NCBI RefSeq assembly: GCF_018403765.1
Contig: NZ_BOVQ01000006.1
Coordinates: forward strand, 62,001 to 126,000
Length of the DNA: 64,000 nucleotides
Direction: 5' to 3'
Origin: Lactococcus nasutitermitis
GTDB taxonomy: Bacteria > Bacillota > Bacilli > Lactobacillales > Streptococcaceae
The notes below the pieces were generated by a model. It searched no databases. It was not told where the DNA came from and worked only from the letters and a program-made list of their open reading frames with translations. A program made the position numbers and the translations under genes. Shown here piece by piece: positions 16,310 through 27,158 of this stretch (its first letter is position 1; each line of letters starts with the position of its first letter).

Positions 16310-18001
16310 TTACATTTCTTCTGGAGCTTGGACTCCGAGGAGGCGTAGGCTTTCTTTGAGGACGATGGCGGTTGCGTTGGCAAGAGCTAGGCGACTTTGA
16401 AGACCTTCGTTTTCTTCGAGAATACGAACGTGTGCGTAGTATTTGTTGAAGGCTTGTGCGAGTGAAATTGCGTATTTGGCGATGATGCTAGGTTCGTATT
16501 TGTCAGCGGCACGTTTGATGATGTCGGGGAAACTTTGGAGGAGTTTGACGATTTCCCAGCTTTCGGCATCATTGGCTGAAATGGTGAGGTTTGCTTGTGC
16601 TTGATAGTTTGCTTTACGAAGAATAGAGCGTATTCTTGCATGAGCATATTGGACGTAAGGGCCAGTTTCTCCTTCAAAGCTAACCATTTCTTCAAGGTTA
16701 AAGTCGTAACCGTTGGTACGGTCGGTTTTGAGGTCGTAGAATTTAATCGCGCCCGTACCGACTTGATGAGCAACGTTTTCTTTGTTGGTTAAGTCGGGAT
16801 TTTTGTCGTTGATTTGCTTGAGGGCGCGTTCGACGGCTTCGTCAATCGTTGGTTCAAGGCGAATGATATTACCTTTACGCGTGGAGAGCTTTTTGCCATC
16901 GCGGGTTACTAAGCCAAATGGAACGTGTTCGATATCTTTTGCCCAGTCGTAGCCCATTTCTGTGAGGACGGCTTTGAGTTGTTTGAAGTGTCCTGTTTGT
17001 TCGCCACCAACAACGTAGAGAGATTTTGCGAAATCGTAGGTACGTTTGCGGTAGAGTGCAGCGGCGAGGTCACGTGTGATGTAAAGTGTTGCGCCGTCTG
17101 ATTTTTTAATCAGAGCTGGGTTGAGATTGTATTTTTCAAGGTCAACAATTGTGGCACCTTCGGATTCTTTGAGGAGATTTTTTGCTCCGAGAATATCGAG
17201 GATTTCTGACATTTTGTCGTTGTAAAAGGCTTCGCCGTTGTAGCTGTCGAAGTCAACGCCGAGTTTGTCGTAAATACGTTTGAATTCTAAGAGACTTTCG
17301 TCGCGGAACCATTTCCAGAGAGCAAGAGCTTCCTTGTCACCGTCTTCGAGTTTACGAAACCAAGCGCGTGCGTCTTCGTCAAGTTGAGGATTTGTCTCGG
17401 CTTCTGCGTTGATACGGACGTAAAGTTTGAGAAGTTCGTCAATCGGATGGGCTTGCACGGCTTTTTCGTCACCCCAGAGTTTGTAGGCGGTAATCAGCAT
17501 ACCGAACTGTTTTCCCCAGTCGCCAAGGTGATTGATGCGGACAGGATTGTATCCGATTTTTTGGTAGATGTTGGCGAGACTGTCGCCGATGACGGTGGAG
17601 CGGAGATGCCCTATTGAGAATGGTTTGGCGATATTGGGCGAACTCATATCAATCGTGACGTTGGTACCATTTCCGATGGCTTGATCAGCATAAAAGTTTT
17701 CCTTTTCGACAATTTCGTTGATGACGTTGGTGGCTACGAGGGGTTTATCGAGGAAGAAGTTGATATATGGTCCTGTGGCGAGGACTTTTTCAAAGCCTGT
17801 GGTATCGATGTTTTCGACGATTTCTTGGGCGATGATTTGTGGGGCTTTTCGGCGTGTTTTGGCAAGGCTAAATGCAGGGAAAGCGATGTCGCCGAGTTCA
17901 GAGGATTTCGGTTTTTCTAAGAGTTTTTCAATTTGTTCGAGTGTGAGGTCTCCGGAAAGAGCATCAAACAAGACTTTGGCTACTAAATTTTTTTCGTTCA
18001 T
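16310..18001 (-). CDS. argS: Arginyl-tRNA synthetase
   Basis: 563 residues, full length. N-terminal tRNA-recognition Add1 domain, class I signature in [16 protein letters not shown] (HIGH variant), KMSKS-like [10 protein letters not shown], and a C-terminal anticodon-binding DALR domain ending [12 protein letters not shown]. It charges tRNA-Arg with arginine. It is divergent from argR with about 140 nt between. On the minus strand an extended -10 (TGG-TAAAAT, 18017-18009) lies only 7 nt before the ATG and no ribosome site is seen, so the mRNA may be leaderless. Confidence 0.95.
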   Translation of the reverse strand: MNEKNLVAKVLFDALSGDLTLEQIEKLLEKPKSSELGDIAFPAFSLAKTRRKAPQIIAQEIVENIDTTGFEKVLATGPYINFFLDKPLVATNVINEIVEKENFYADQAIGNGTNVTIDMSSPNIAKPFSIGHLRSTVIGDSLANIYQKIGYNPVRINHLGDWGKQFGMLITAYKLWGDEKAVQAHPIDELLKLYVRINAEAETNPQLDEDARAWFRKLEDGDKEALALWKWFRDESLLEFKRIYDKLGVDFDSYNGEAFYNDKMSEILDILGAKNLLKESEGATIVDLEKYNLNPALIKKSDGATLYITRDLAAALYRKRTYDFAKSLYVVGGEQTGHFKQLKAVLTEMGYDWAKDIEHVPFGLVTRDGKKLSTRKGNIIRLEPTIDEAVERALKQINDKNPDLTNKENVAHQVGTGAIKFYDLKTDRTNGYDFNLEEMVSFEGETGPYVQYAHARIRSILRKANYQAQANLTISANDAESWEIVKLLQSFPDIIKRAADKYEPSIIAKYAISLAQAFNKYYAHVRILEENEGLQSRLALANATAIVLKESLRLLGVQAPEEM

Positions 18002-18140
18002 AGGGTCTATTTTACCATAATTTTTAGATTAGCTGTGGGGAAAAATCAGTTTTTTGTGGGAGTTTAATAGTATTTTTAATATATTTATTTTTCTCATAAA
18101 TTTGGTAAAAAAATGAGAATAAAATGTTATAATGATAAGT

Positions 18141-18587
18141 ATGAAAAGGGATGAACGTTTAGCTTTAATTAAAAAAATTGTTGAAAAACATGAAATTGCG
18201 ACACAAGAGGATTTGCAGGCGATGCTGGAGGAACAAGGCATTGTGATTACTCAGGCGACTTTGTCACGCGATATTCGTGAATTGAATATTATCAAAAAAC
18301 GTGAAAATGGGCGGAGTTTTTATTCGTTTTTGCCGTCAGATGTGGCGCAAACGCAGTCAAATTTGCAGGCGCATTTTGCGCGTTTTGTGATTAAAGTGGC
18401 TTACAGTAGTGTGATGGTTGTGGTACATACACATTTGGGCGAGGCGGATTTGCTGGCGAATGCGCTGGATGATGAGGGGCGTGAGGATATTCTCGGCACT
18501 TTGGCTGGTGCGGATACTTTACTGATTACTTGTGCGAGTGAGCTGGCGGCAGAAAATTTGACGACGGAGATACAAAATGTCTTATGA
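18141..18587 (+). CDS. argR: Arginine repressor ArgR/AhrC
   Basis: 148 residues. N-terminal winged helix ([35 protein letters not shown]) and C-terminal hexamerisation/arginine-binding domain with the GxxDT-like [14 protein letters not shown]. The ATG at 18141 is preferred over 18132 because the -10 box TATAAT (18128-18133, extended TGT) overlaps the latter. That leaves only 7 nt between -10 and start and no ribosome site, so the mRNA is probably leaderless. It controls arginine synthesis and catabolism genes. It overlaps the next gene by 11 nt. Confidence 0.92.
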   Translation: MKRDERLALIKKIVEKHEIATQEDLQAMLEEQGIVITQATLSRDIRELNIIKKRENGRSFYSFLPSDVAQTQSNLQAHFARFVIKVAYSSVMVVVHTHLGEADLLANALDDEGREDILGTLAGADTLLITCASELAAENLTTEIQNVL

Positions 18588-18927
18588 TGATGTTGTTGAG
18601 AGCTTAATTGCGCAGCTATTGTCGCTTGATTATGTGCAGAAATTTCAGCAGTCTGAGGGACATTTGCGAGCAGAAGCTGAGCTTTTTGAGAAGCAGTCAC
18701 GGATGAAAGAATTACAAAAAGAGGCTGTTTTGTACCGGCAGATTGGCAAGATGGAGGCTTTTAAGGCAAGTTCACATGAGGCTCAAAAAATAGAGAAAGA
18801 GCTGAAAAATAATGCTTTGGTTGAGGATTATTTTTTGAAAATGCAGGATGTGAATGATTTGTTGCAATATGTGACGGGCGAAATTGAGTCGCGCGTGAAT
18901 ATTTTGTTAGAAAATGATGAGAATTGA
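18577..18927 (+). CDS. YlbF/YmcA-family protein
   Basis: 116 residues, mostly helical ([29 protein letters not shown]), matching the YlbF/YmcA (DUF964) family. In Bacillus the YlbF, YmcA and YaaT proteins form a complex affecting RNase Y activity and development; whether this copy does so is not known. Translation is coupled to argR by an 11-nt overlap. The 3' side carries two palindromic repeats. Confidence 0.8.
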   Translation: MSYDDVVESLIAQLLSLDYVQKFQQSEGHLRAEAELFEKQSRMKELQKEAVLYRQIGKMEAFKASSHEAQKIEKELKNNALVEDYFLKMQDVNDLLQYVTGEIESRVNILLENDEN

Positions 18928-18930
18928 TTT

Positions 18931-18976
18931 TTGACAGTTCTGTCAAAGTGGAAAATGGTTTTGACAGTTCTGTCAA
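18931..18976. repeat. Two copies of the dispersed palindrome between ylbF-like gene and mutS
   Basis: TTGACAGTTCTGTCAA at 18931-18946 and again at 18961-18976, 14 nt apart. The second is followed by a T-run and could terminate transcription. They belong to the family described in the findings. Confidence 0.9.
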
Positions 18977-19080
18977 AATTTTTTTATTACAAAAATGTTG
19001 ATTACTTTGAAATCCTTGTAACCATTGGTTTTATTTTGCTCTGAATTGTGCTAAAATGAAAGAAATAATGAAAATATTTT

Positions 19081-19096
19081 TTGACAGAACTGTCAA
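19081..19096. repeat. Dispersed palindrome upstream of mutS
   Basis: TTGACAGAACTGTCAA, perfect palindrome with flanking T4 and A4, 31 nt before the mutS start. Confidence 0.9.
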
Positions 19097-19126
19097 AAAT
19101 TAAAAATAGATAAGAAAAGAGAAAAA

Positions 19127-21646
19127 ATGCCTGAGAAAATTTCGCCAGGAATGCAGCAATATTTGGACATAAAAAAAGACTATCCTGATGCGTTTTTGCT
19201 GTTTCGGATGGGCGATTTTTATGAACTTTTTTATGAGGATGCGGTCAATGCGGCGCAGATTTTGGAATTAACGCTGACGAGTCGCAATAAAAATTCAGAG
19301 AATCCTGTGCCAATGGCGGGCGTACCGCACCATGCGGTGCAGGAATATATTGACAAACTGGTTGATATGGGATTCAAGGTGGCGATTGCTGACCAGATGG
19401 AAGACCCGAAAAAGGCGGTCGGTATTGTCAAGCGCGCAGTGACACAGGTCGTGACGCCGGGGACGATGGTGGATGCAAGCAACGGCAATGATAATAATTT
19501 TCTAGTGGCGATTGATAAGAATGCCGGTCATTTTGTGCTGGCTTATCTGGACTTATCCACAGGGGAATTTAAGGTAACAGAGTTGCCTGATTTTCCAACA
19601 CTTGTCGGTGAAATTGCTTCGCTGCGGGCCCGTGAAGTGGTCGCAGGTTATGAGTTGAACGAAGCGCACCGCACCGTTCTTGCTAAACAGATGAACATTC
19701 TCATTTCCGAACAATTAGAAATTGATGAAAAATTTTTGACAGAACTGTCAAAATTGACAAAAGCCGAAAATCAAATTTCGTCAAAACTTTTGACATATGT
19801 CAATCGCACGCAAATGCGGGATTTGAGCCATTTACAAGAAGTTGAACATTATGAAATTAAAGATTTTTTGCAAATGGATTTTGCGACAAAATCAGCGCTT
19901 GAATTAACGGCAAATAAGCGTGAAGGCAAGAAACACGGTACTTTGTACGGCTTACTTGACCAGACGAAAACGGCGATGGGCACGCGAATGCTCAAGGCTT
20001 GGATTGACAAGCCGCTGCTTAAACGTGCGCAAATTGAGCATCGTATGGATATTGTGCAAATTTTCCTTGATAATTTCTTTGAACGTGCGGATTTGATTGA
20101 GAGCCTTAAAGGCGTTTATGACATGGAAAGATTGGCATCACGGGTTTCATTTGGTAAAGCTCTGCCAGTAGATTTGATTCAGCTAAAAAATTCATTAGAA
20201 AATGTTCCAGTTATTAAAAATGTATTAGAAAGTCTTAATGAAAAAAGTTTGACAGAACTGTCAAAAAATCTCGACCCTATTCCGGAGCTGTCAGAATTGA
20301 TAAATCGTGCGATTGATACAGCGGCAATGCGTGTCATTACGGATGGTGGGATTATCAAAGCAGGTTACAATGCGCAACTGGATAAGTACCGAGAAGCTTT
20401 GGAAAATGGAACATCTTGGATTGCCGAACTCGAAAGTAAAGAAAAACAGAAAACAGGTATTTCGACATTACGAATTGATTACAATCGTAAAGACGGTTAT
20501 TATTTCCATATCACGCAATCCCAGCTATCAAGCGTTCCAGAACATTTTTACCGCAAAGCAACCTTGAAAAATTCTGAACGTTACGGCTCGAAAGAATTGG
20601 CGGAAATCGAAGAAGTCATGCTTGAAGCCCGTGAAAAATCAAGTGTTTTAGAATATGACCTTTTTCTTGAGGTGCGCAGCGAGGTTGAAAAATACATTTC
20701 TCGTCTGCAAGATTTATCAAAAACAATTGCGACAATTGACAGCCTACAAGCTTTCGCAACAATTGCTGAAAAAGAAGCTTACATTCGCCCAACATTCAAT
20801 GACAATCAAGAAGTAAATATTGTTGCCGGTCGTCACGCCGTTGTCGAAGCTATCATGGGCGCGCAAGAATACGTGCCAAACGACATCATTCTCCCTGAAA
20901 ATACAGCCATTCAGCTCATCACAGGGCCAAATATGTCTGGGAAATCAACCTATATGCGTCAGTTTGCGCTCATCGTCATCATGGCGCAAATCGGCTCCTT
21001 TGTCCCAGCAGAACGTGCAGAACTTCCTATTTTTGATGCGATTTTCACGCGAATTGGTGCCAGTGACAATTTGATTTCTGGGGAAAGTACCTTCATGGTG
21101 GAAATGAGCGAAGCTAATCGGGCAATCCAGCACGCAACAGCGCATTCTCTGATTCTCTTTGATGAGTTGGGACGCGGGACAGCGACTTACGATGGAATGG
21201 CGCTAGCACAGGCAATTATCGAGTACGTCCACGATAAAATCGGTGCGAAAACCCTATTTGCTACACATTATCACGAACTGACAGAACTTGATAAAACGCT
21301 GCCTTTATTGACAAATGTGCATGTTGCCACATTAGAAGAAAATGGCAATGTCACATTTTTGCACAAAATCGCAGCAGGCCCAGCTGATAAATCATACGGT
21401 ATTCACGTGGCAAAAATCGCTGGTTTACCAGAAACACTCCTAGAACGTGCCGATTTGATTTTACAAAAATTAGAAAATCAACCTGTTCCAGCAGTAGAAT
21501 TAGAAAATAATGACAAACAATTAAGTTTATTTGATTTTGAAGAGAATCATTCAGAACTAATCGCCAAATTAAAAAGTGTCAACGTTGATAATATTACCTC
21601 GCGTGAAGCTTTAAATATACTCTGGGATTTAAAAGAAATGCTCTAA
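19127..21646 (+). CDS. mutS: DNA mismatch repair protein MutS
   Basis: 839 residues. Mismatch-binding N-terminus with F-x-E motif ([10 protein letters not shown]), connector, core and clamp domains, then the ABC ATPase: Walker [12 protein letters not shown] (about 599), signature STFMVEMSE, Walker [12 protein letters not shown], and a C-terminal dimer segment. It starts mismatch repair with MutL. Two dispersed palindromes lie inside the gene in frame at 19736-19751 (codons 204-209, LTELSK) and 20249-20264 (codons 375-380, LTELSK), both in less conserved linker regions. mutL follows after one small membrane-protein gene. Confidence 0.97.
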   Translation: MPEKISPGMQQYLDIKKDYPDAFLLFRMGDFYELFYEDAVNAAQILELTLTSRNKNSENPVPMAGVPHHAVQEYIDKLVDMGFKVAIADQMEDPKKAVGIVKRAVTQVVTPGTMVDASNGNDNNFLVAIDKNAGHFVLAYLDLSTGEFKVTELPDFPTLVGEIASLRAREVVAGYELNEAHRTVLAKQMNILISEQLEIDEKFLTELSKLTKAENQISSKLLTYVNRTQMRDLSHLQEVEHYEIKDFLQMDFATKSALELTANKREGKKHGTLYGLLDQTKTAMGTRMLKAWIDKPLLKRAQIEHRMDIVQIFLDNFFERADLIESLKGVYDMERLASRVSFGKALPVDLIQLKNSLENVPVIKNVLESLNEKSLTELSKNLDPIPELSELINRAIDTAAMRVITDGGIIKAGYNAQLDKYREALENGTSWIAELESKEKQKTGISTLRIDYNRKDGYYFHITQSQLSSVPEHFYRKATLKNSERYGSKELAEIEEVMLEAREKSSVLEYDLFLEVRSEVEKYISRLQDLSKTIATIDSLQAFATIAEKEAYIRPTFNDNQEVNIVAGRHAVVEAIMGAQEYVPNDIILPENTAIQLITGPNMSGKSTYMRQFALIVIMAQIGSFVPAERAELPIFDAIFTRIGASDNLISGESTFMVEMSEANRAIQHATAHSLILFDELGRGTATYDGMALAQAIIEYVHDKIGAKTLFATHYHELTELDKTLPLLTNVHVATLEENGNVTFLHKIAAGPADKSYGIHVAKIAGLPETLLERADLILQKLENQPVPAVELENNDKQLSLFDFEENHSELIAKLKSVNVDNITSREALNILWDLKEML
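19736..19751. repeat. Dispersed palindrome inside mutS (copy 1)
   Basis: TTGACAGAACTGTCAA read in frame as LTELSK at codons 204-209. Confidence 0.9.
20249..20264. repeat. Dispersed palindrome inside mutS (copy 2)
   Basis: TTGACAGAACTGTCAA read in frame as LTELSK at codons 375-380. Confidence 0.9.
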
Positions 21647-21695
21647 TATATTTCACATAATGGGATAAAAATAATAATCTTTAGAAAGAAACGAT

Positions 21696-22289
21696 ATGGA
21701 AGAAGAAAAAAACTCAAATAGTCTTGAAACGACCGTTGATGCCACTAACACAGATGTTCCAGCATTTGTAGAAGATTTTGAGGCTATTCTCCCTAAGACG
21801 GAAATTTCAGAAGCTTCCGAAACTGCAGAAACAACAACGGAAAGTTCAGAAAAGACAGAGCCAGTAGCAGAAAATAAAGCATTTCCCAGTCAGCCCAGCG
21901 AGCAGATGTTGAGTTTTCCGGATAATGAAGACACATCAACAATGGCTTTCAAAACAAAATGGAATTGGGGTGCTTTTTCAATGCCACTTGTTTTCGGAAT
22001 TGCACATCGCTCATATCTTGGTTTGCTTGTTCTTTTGGGAATGGTTCCTTTTATTGGTTGGATATTTGGATTTGTTTGGATGATTGTTTTTGGTATCAAT
22101 GCTGAAAAGTGGACATTGAACAATCTGGACAATCATTATCGAGATGAAGAAGAATTTCGGAAAATAATGGATACATGGAATCTTGCCGGAATAGTTGTCT
22201 TTATTATCGGCGTAGTTATAGCTGTTTTAAGTATCTTTTTATTCATTTTTATCATAGTTTCAGCTGTTAATAGCTATAACAATATCTAA
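21696..22289 (+). CDS. Membrane protein with acidic N-terminal tail, function unknown
   Basis: 197 residues. Residues 1-80 are acidic and rich in Glu, Ser and Thr, probably disordered and cytoplasmic; residues 85-197 hold about three membrane segments, beginning with KWNWGAFSMPLVFGIAHRSY. The WNWGAF pattern occurs in small DUF2628-like membrane proteins, but I do not firmly recognise the family. It lies between mutS and mutL and ends in its own terminator. GAAAGAAAC precedes the ATG. Confidence 0.65.
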   Translation: MEEEKNSNSLETTVDATNTDVPAFVEDFEAILPKTEISEASETAETTTESSEKTEPVAENKAFPSQPSEQMLSFPDNEDTSTMAFKTKWNWGAFSMPLVFGIAHRSYLGLLVLLGMVPFIGWIFGFVWMIVFGINAEKWTLNNLDNHYRDEEEFRKIMDTWNLAGIVVFIIGVVIAVLSIFLFIFIIVSAVNSYNNI

Positions 22290-22306
22290 ATTCAGGACTA
22301 TAAATC

Positions 22307-22329
22307 AAAAAGCGGGAAATCCGCTTTTT
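22307..22329 (+). terminator. Terminator upstream of mutL
   Basis: AAAAAGCGG-GAAAT-CCGCTTTTT, a strong stem with T-tail; also A-rich for the opposite strand. Confidence 0.9.
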
Positions 22330-22438
22330 CTGATATTTTCTCAGAAAATTATCATGAAAGTTCATAACAGCGCTTGTCATCTTATGTTATAATAAATGAA
22401 GTGAAATCGGTAAAAAGATAAAAAGGAGGAGAGAAATT

Positions 22439-24322
22439 ATGGGAAAGATTATTGAACTTGACGAAACACTAGCCAATCAGATTGCGGCGGGAGAAGTTGT
22501 AGAACGTCCAGCGAGTGTTGTTAAAGAGCTTGTGGAAAATTCGATTGATGCAGGAAGCACAAAAATTATCGTGAAAATCGAAGAAGCGGGATTAAAATAT
22601 ATCGAAGTCACAGATAATGGCTCAGGGATTGAAAAATCAGATGTTGCACTCTCGCTAAAACGTCATGCGACCAGTAAAATAAAATCTCATTCAGATTTGT
22701 TTCGGATTAGAACCCTCGGTTTTCGTGGCGAAGCCATTCCCTCAATCGCCTCAGTCAGTGAATTTACGATTGAAACAAGTGTTGCAGAAGAAAAGTCAGG
22801 AACAAAATTAGTTGCCAAAGCAGGTGTTATTAGCTCAATAGAGCCAATGGATAAGCGTGTAGGAACAAAAATCACCGTAGCTAATCTTTTCTACAATACA
22901 CCTGCGCGTTTGAAATATATCAAATCTTTGCAAGCGGAACTTTCTCATATCACAGATATCATCAATCGTCTCAGCCTTGCTCATCCAGAAATTTCTTTCA
23001 CTTTAATCAATGAAGGACATGAGTTTATGAAAACGGTGGGAAATGGCGATTTGCGTCAAGTGATTGCTTCTGTTTATGGGATTTCCACTGCCAAAAAACT
23101 CCGAAAAGTTGAAGCCAGTGATTTAGATTTTGAATTGACAGGCTATATCAGCCTACCTGAATTTACGCGGGCAAATCGAAATTATATCACACTCTTAATA
23201 AATGGCAGATTTATTAAAAATTTCTTATTAAATCGAGCAATTTTGGAAGGTTATAGCAATCGACTGATGGTTGGACGTTTTCCTTTAGCTGTTCTATCTA
23301 TAAAGATTGACCCACAGCTTGAAGATGTAAATGTCCATCCAACGAAACAGGAAATTCGTCTGTCAAAAGAAAAAGAATTGATGGCGTTGATTTCAAAAGC
23401 GATTGATAATGCACTCTCAGAAGGTGTACTTATACCAGAAGCTTTGGAAAATCTGCAAAAACGTCCAGCAGTAGAACCTGAAAAAGTAGTACAAACGGAT
23501 TTGCCTTTGCATTCAAATGCGATTTATTATGATAAAGAGCGCCAAGATTTTTATGTCAAAGAAGAAAAAACAGTTGAAAAAAATGAAAATCAGATTAGAA
23601 ATTTTAATTCTCAAATCGTTGATTTTCCACAACAAAATTTGACTGTACAAGAGCAAGAATTTGCCAAAGAAATTGTCGAAGAAAATCCTGTATTGGAAAG
23701 TTTTCCAGAACTAGAATATCTTGCACAACTTCACGCAACTTATCTCTTATGTCAAGCGCCGGATGGCTTGTATCTTGTTGACCAGCACGCTGCGCAAGAA
23801 CGTGTAAAATATGAATATTGGGAAGATAAAATCGGTGAAGTGGATATAGATCAGCAACTTCTTTTGACACCTTATCTTTTTAGCTTACCTAAAAATGATT
23901 TTTTGACCTTATCTGAAAAGAAAGATTTGCTACATGAAGCTGGTGTTTTCTTAGAAGAATATGGGGAAAATCAATTTATTTTAAGAGAACATCCCGTTTG
24001 GTTAAAAGAAAGTGAGATTGAACAAAATATTTATGAGATGATTGATATTATTCTCTCATCAAAAGATTTTTCACTGAAAAAATATCGTCATGATTTGGCG
24101 GCGATGGTATCTTGTAAGAGTTCAATAAAAGCAGGACAAGTGCTAGATGATACTTCTGCAAAAGCATTGCTTAAAGAATTAGCAGGCTGTAAAAATCCAT
24201 ATAGTTGTGCGCATGGTCGTCCAACGATTGTCCAGTTTAATAATGGAGATATCCAAAAAATGTTTCGTCGTATTCAAGAAACACATCGCTCAAAAGCAAC
24301 AATTTGGAAAGATTTTAATTAG
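22439..24322 (+). CDS. mutL: DNA mismatch repair protein MutL
   Basis: 627 residues. GHKL ATPase motifs: [29 protein letters not shown] and [10 protein letters not shown]-terminal endonuclease/dimer domain with the metal motif [12 protein letters not shown] (DQHAxxER) and CAHGRPT, so an active nicking MutL is expected. It couples MutS recognition to strand removal. It has its own promoter (extended -10 TGTTATAAT near 22384) and AAAGGAGG ribosome site, separate from mutS. Confidence 0.97.
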   Translation: MGKIIELDETLANQIAAGEVVERPASVVKELVENSIDAGSTKIIVKIEEAGLKYIEVTDNGSGIEKSDVALSLKRHATSKIKSHSDLFRIRTLGFRGEAIPSIASVSEFTIETSVAEEKSGTKLVAKAGVISSIEPMDKRVGTKITVANLFYNTPARLKYIKSLQAELSHITDIINRLSLAHPEISFTLINEGHEFMKTVGNGDLRQVIASVYGISTAKKLRKVEASDLDFELTGYISLPEFTRANRNYITLLINGRFIKNFLLNRAILEGYSNRLMVGRFPLAVLSIKIDPQLEDVNVHPTKQEIRLSKEKELMALISKAIDNALSEGVLIPEALENLQKRPAVEPEKVVQTDLPLHSNAIYYDKERQDFYVKEEKTVEKNENQIRNFNSQIVDFPQQNLTVQEQEFAKEIVEENPVLESFPELEYLAQLHATYLLCQAPDGLYLVDQHAAQERVKYEYWEDKIGEVDIDQQLLLTPYLFSLPKNDFLTLSEKKDLLHEAGVFLEEYGENQFILREHPVWLKESEIEQNIYEMIDIILSSKDFSLKKYRHDLAAMVSCKSSIKAGQVLDDTSAKALLKELAGCKNPYSCAHGRPTIVQFNNGDIQKMFRRIQETHRSKATIWKDFN

Positions 24323-24366
24323 AAAAAAGTGAGAGAAAAAGTTAAGCTAAAAGATTAGGGAGAAAA

Positions 24367-25323
24367 ATGATGGCGACAATACTTTATATGGTTGTACCTT
24401 GCTATAATGAAGAATTGGTTATTGATGAAACATCACGGCGATTGAAAGCGAAATATGATGCGCTGATTTCTGCTGGGAAGATTAGTAGAAAAAGTCGTGT
24501 TGTTTATGTGAATGATGGCTCAAAAGATAAAACTTGGGACAAAATTCAAGAAAAATACCAAGAAGATGAAATGTTCAGTGGTATCAATCTTTCATGCAAT
24601 CGTGGGCATCAAAATGCTTTACTTGCTGGATTGATGACTGTAAAGGAATTTGCGGACTGTGTGATTTCAATGGATGCAGATTTGCAAGATGATATTGATA
24701 CGATTGATGCAATGCTGGATAAATTCATTGATGAAGAGTGTGATGTGGTTTATGGCGTGCGAGATAATCGGGATACGGATACTTTTTTCAAGCGTAATAC
24801 AGCAGGACTTTTTTATAAAATCATGCGTGGCTTGGGAAGTCAAAGTATTCCTAATCATGCAGATTTCCGATTGATGAGTCAGCGTGCCATATATGGGCTG
24901 GCGGAATTTCCAGAAGAAAACTTGTTTTTGCGAGGTTTGGTGCCTTTAGTTGGTTATAAGTCAACGGTTGTTTATTATAAACGTGGGGAGCGTTTTGCTG
25001 GCGAAAGTAAATATCCTCTTAAAAAGATGGTGAGTTTTGCGATTGATGGGATTACATCGACTTCAGCCACTCCGATGAGAATTATTTTTTGGGTAGGATT
25101 GATTACTTTTATTTTTGCGATTATCGGTGTACTTTACATTATCATTCGGCATTTTTCAGCAGGAGCAGATGCAGATGGTTGGGCATCGTTGATTATTGCT
25201 ATTATTGGTATTGGCGGAGCAAATCTTTTGGCGATTGGCATTGTGGGAGAATATATTGGGAAAATCTTTATTGAAGTCAAACGTCGTCCACGTTATATCA
25301 TTGAAGATTTTATCAATGAGTAA
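24367..25323 (+). CDS. Family 2 glycosyltransferase (GtrB/CsbB-like, polyprenyl-phosphate sugar transferase)
   Basis: 318 residues. GT2 nucleotide-sugar domain at 1-230: VVPCYNEE, VNDGSKDKTWDKI, DADLQDD (DxD-type), and the GESKYPLKKM segment of the dolichol-phosphate mannose synthase group. Two C-terminal membrane helices (about 236-295) are typical of GtrB/CsbB. Such enzymes load undecaprenyl phosphate with a sugar for wall or teichoic acid decoration. An equally placed ATG lies one codon downstream. Lies between mutL and ruvA. Confidence 0.88.
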   Translation: MMATILYMVVPCYNEELVIDETSRRLKAKYDALISAGKISRKSRVVYVNDGSKDKTWDKIQEKYQEDEMFSGINLSCNRGHQNALLAGLMTVKEFADCVISMDADLQDDIDTIDAMLDKFIDEECDVVYGVRDNRDTDTFFKRNTAGLFYKIMRGLGSQSIPNHADFRLMSQRAIYGLAEFPEENLFLRGLVPLVGYKSTVVYYKRGERFAGESKYPLKKMVSFAIDGITSTSATPMRIIFWVGLITFIFAIIGVLYIIIRHFSAGADADGWASLIIAIIGIGGANLLAIGIVGEYIGKIFIEVKRRPRYIIEDFINE

Positions 25324-25359
25324 GAATAAAATTAAAATAAGCAAAAGGAAAATAATAAA

Positions 25360-25953
25360 ATGTACGAATATTTTAATGGAAAATTGGTAAAAATTACACC
25401 GACTTATATCGTGGTAGATGTGGCTAAGATTGGCTATCTTATCAATGTGGCAAATCCTTATGCTTGGTCAAATTTGATGAATACAGAGATTGAGATTTTT
25501 GTACATCAAGTGATTCGCGAAGATGCACATACCTTATTTGGCTTTAGTGATGCGGCGGAAAAAGCTTTGTTTCTGCGCTTAATCAGTGTCTCTGGGATTG
25601 GTCCTAAGTCAGCTTTGGCAATCATTGCAGCTGCGGATAATGTGGGCTTAATCACTGCGATTGATAATAATGATATTAAATATCTGATGAAATTTCCCGG
25701 CGTTGGTAAAAAGACGGCGATGCAGATGGTGCTTGATTTAGCAGGGAAGTTTGATGCTGAAGGAAATGCTGAGAAATCATTATTAAATGCAACTTCTGTT
25801 GGAAATATCGCTCTTGATGAAGCAATAGAAGCTTTGCAGGCACTGGGTTATCGTGCGACAGAGTTGAAAAAAGTCGAGAAGAAATTGCAGGCTGAAAAAG
25901 ACTTGTCGAGTGAGGACTATATCAAGGCAGCACTGAAGTTGATGATGAAATGA
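25360..25953 (+). CDS. ruvA: Holliday junction branch migration protein RuvA
   Basis: 197 residues. N-terminal OB fold (MYEYFNGKLVKITPTYIVVD), helix-hairpin-helix repeats ISVSGIGPKSALAII and FPGVGKKTAMQMVLDL, and C-terminal domain III that contacts RuvB. It binds four-way junctions and loads RuvB. A terminator follows, so ruvB is separately transcribed. Confidence 0.96.
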   Translation: MYEYFNGKLVKITPTYIVVDVAKIGYLINVANPYAWSNLMNTEIEIFVHQVIREDAHTLFGFSDAAEKALFLRLISVSGIGPKSALAIIAAADNVGLITAIDNNDIKYLMKFPGVGKKTAMQMVLDLAGKFDAEGNAEKSLLNATSVGNIALDEAIEALQALGYRATELKKVEKKLQAEKDLSSEDYIKAALKLMMK

Positions 25954-25954
25954 T

Positions 25955-25984
25955 AAAAAAGGAATATGTATATATTCCTTTTTT
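25955..25984 (+). terminator. Terminator between ruvA and ruvB
   Basis: AAAAAAGGAATAT-GTAT-ATATTCCTTTTTT, 7-bp core extended by an A/T tract on each side. Confidence 0.88.
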
Positions 25985-26036
25985 AGATACTTTTGGGGGC
26001 TATGAATGAGTAGGACTAGTATGTTATAATAAGGCT

Positions 26037-27038
26037 ATGAATGAAAATTTATCTGCTCAGTCTTTTGATGATGAGCTTGCTACTGAGAAGTCGTTGCGTC
26101 CGCAGTTTTTCAGTCAATATATTGGTCAAGAAAAAGTGAAGTCACAGTTGGAAATTTTTATCAAAGCGGCAAAAATGCGTGAGGAAGTGCTTGACCACGT
26201 GTTGCTTTTTGGTCCTCCGGGACTTGGGAAGACGACAATGGCTTTTGTGATTGCCAATGAATTGGGTGTGAATATCAAGCAAACATCTGGGCCGGCGATT
26301 GAAAAACCGGGAGATTTGGTGGCGATTTTGAATGAATTGACACCGGGAGATGTGTTGTTTATTGATGAAATTCATCGTTTGCCGATGAATGTTGAGGAAA
26401 TACTGTACAGTGCGATGGAGGATTTTTACATTGACATCATGCTGGGAACTGGCGATGGTTCGCGCAGTGTGCATTTGGAATTGCCACCATTTACCTTGGT
26501 TGGGGCGACGACACGTGCGGGAATGCTATCAAATCCTTTACGGGCGCGTTTTGGAATTTCGGCGCATATGGAATATTATCTGGAGCAAGATTTGGAAGAA
26601 ATTGTTAAACGGACGGCGGAGATTTTTGAGGTGGAAGTCGTTGATGATGCAGCGTTAGAAATTGCGCTACGGAGTCGTGGAACGCCACGTATTGCTAATC
26701 GTTTGCTTAAACGTGTGCGAGATTTTGCTCAAATCATGGGTGATGGAACGGTCAATCGGGCGATTACGGGACAAGCGTTGCAGATTTTAGATGTGGATAA
26801 TGAGGGGCTGGATTATATTGACCAAAAAATCTTGAAAACGATGATTGAGATGTATCATGGTGGACCTGTTGGGCTTTCAACGATTGCGGTGAATATTTCT
26901 GAGGACCGTGAGACTGTCGAGGATATGTATGAACCTTATCTGATACAAAAAGGTTTTATTGTGCGGACAAAGCAGGGACGTAAGGCGACGGCGAAAGCTT
27001 ATGAACACTTGGGTTATGCTTATTCTGAAGAAAAATAA
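26037..27038 (+). CDS. ruvB: Holliday junction ATP-dependent helicase RuvB
   Basis: 333 residues. AAA+ motor: Walker [12 protein letters not shown], Walker [10 protein letters not shown], sensor TTRAG, arginine-finger region LRARFG, and C-terminal winged helix. It drives branch migration with RuvA. An extended -10 (TGT-TATAAT ending 26030) sits 6 nt before the ATG; GAG or AAGG-type ribosome sites do not fit the likely transcript, so the mRNA is predicted leaderless. Confidence 0.96.
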   Translation: MNENLSAQSFDDELATEKSLRPQFFSQYIGQEKVKSQLEIFIKAAKMREEVLDHVLLFGPPGLGKTTMAFVIANELGVNIKQTSGPAIEKPGDLVAILNELTPGDVLFIDEIHRLPMNVEEILYSAMEDFYIDIMLGTGDGSRSVHLELPPFTLVGATTRAGMLSNPLRARFGISAHMEYYLEQDLEEIVKRTAEIFEVEVVDDAALEIALRSRGTPRIANRLLKRVRDFAQIMGDGTVNRAITGQALQILDVDNEGLDYIDQKILKTMIEMYHGGPVGLSTIAVNISEDRETVEDMYEPYLIQKGFIVRTKQGRKATAKAYEHLGYAYSEEK

Positions 27039-27045
27039 TAGAAAT

Positions 27046-27074
27046 GTGGTTTTCAGTTGAAAATCACTTTTTTT
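27046..27074 (+). terminator. Terminator of ruvB
   Basis: GTGGTTTTC-AGTT-GAAAATCAC with one G-U pair, followed by T7. Confidence 0.85.
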
Positions 27075-27105
27075 GTTGGTGTTGATAAAAGTAAAAGGAG
27101 GTTAA

Positions 27106-27137
27106 ACGTTTTCATTTTTGCTGACTTGTTGTATAAT
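27106..27137 (+). promoter_or_regulatory. Candidate cre site and promoter of the IIB-like protein gene
   Basis: TTAAACGTTTTCAT, on its complement close to the CcpA-site consensus, lies just upstream of TATAAT (27132-27137). A clear -35 is not visible. It suggests carbon-catabolite control of the PTS-like gene (inference). Confidence 0.45.
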
Positions 27138-27158
27138 GAGAGACGAGGAAATGTTGCT

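Noticed and set aside
18931-20264. CRISPR array or SOS/LexA-type operators
   Set aside because: Palindromes are irregularly spaced over 38 kb without unique spacers or cas genes, and many are inside coding regions, which rules out CRISPR and argues against simple operators.
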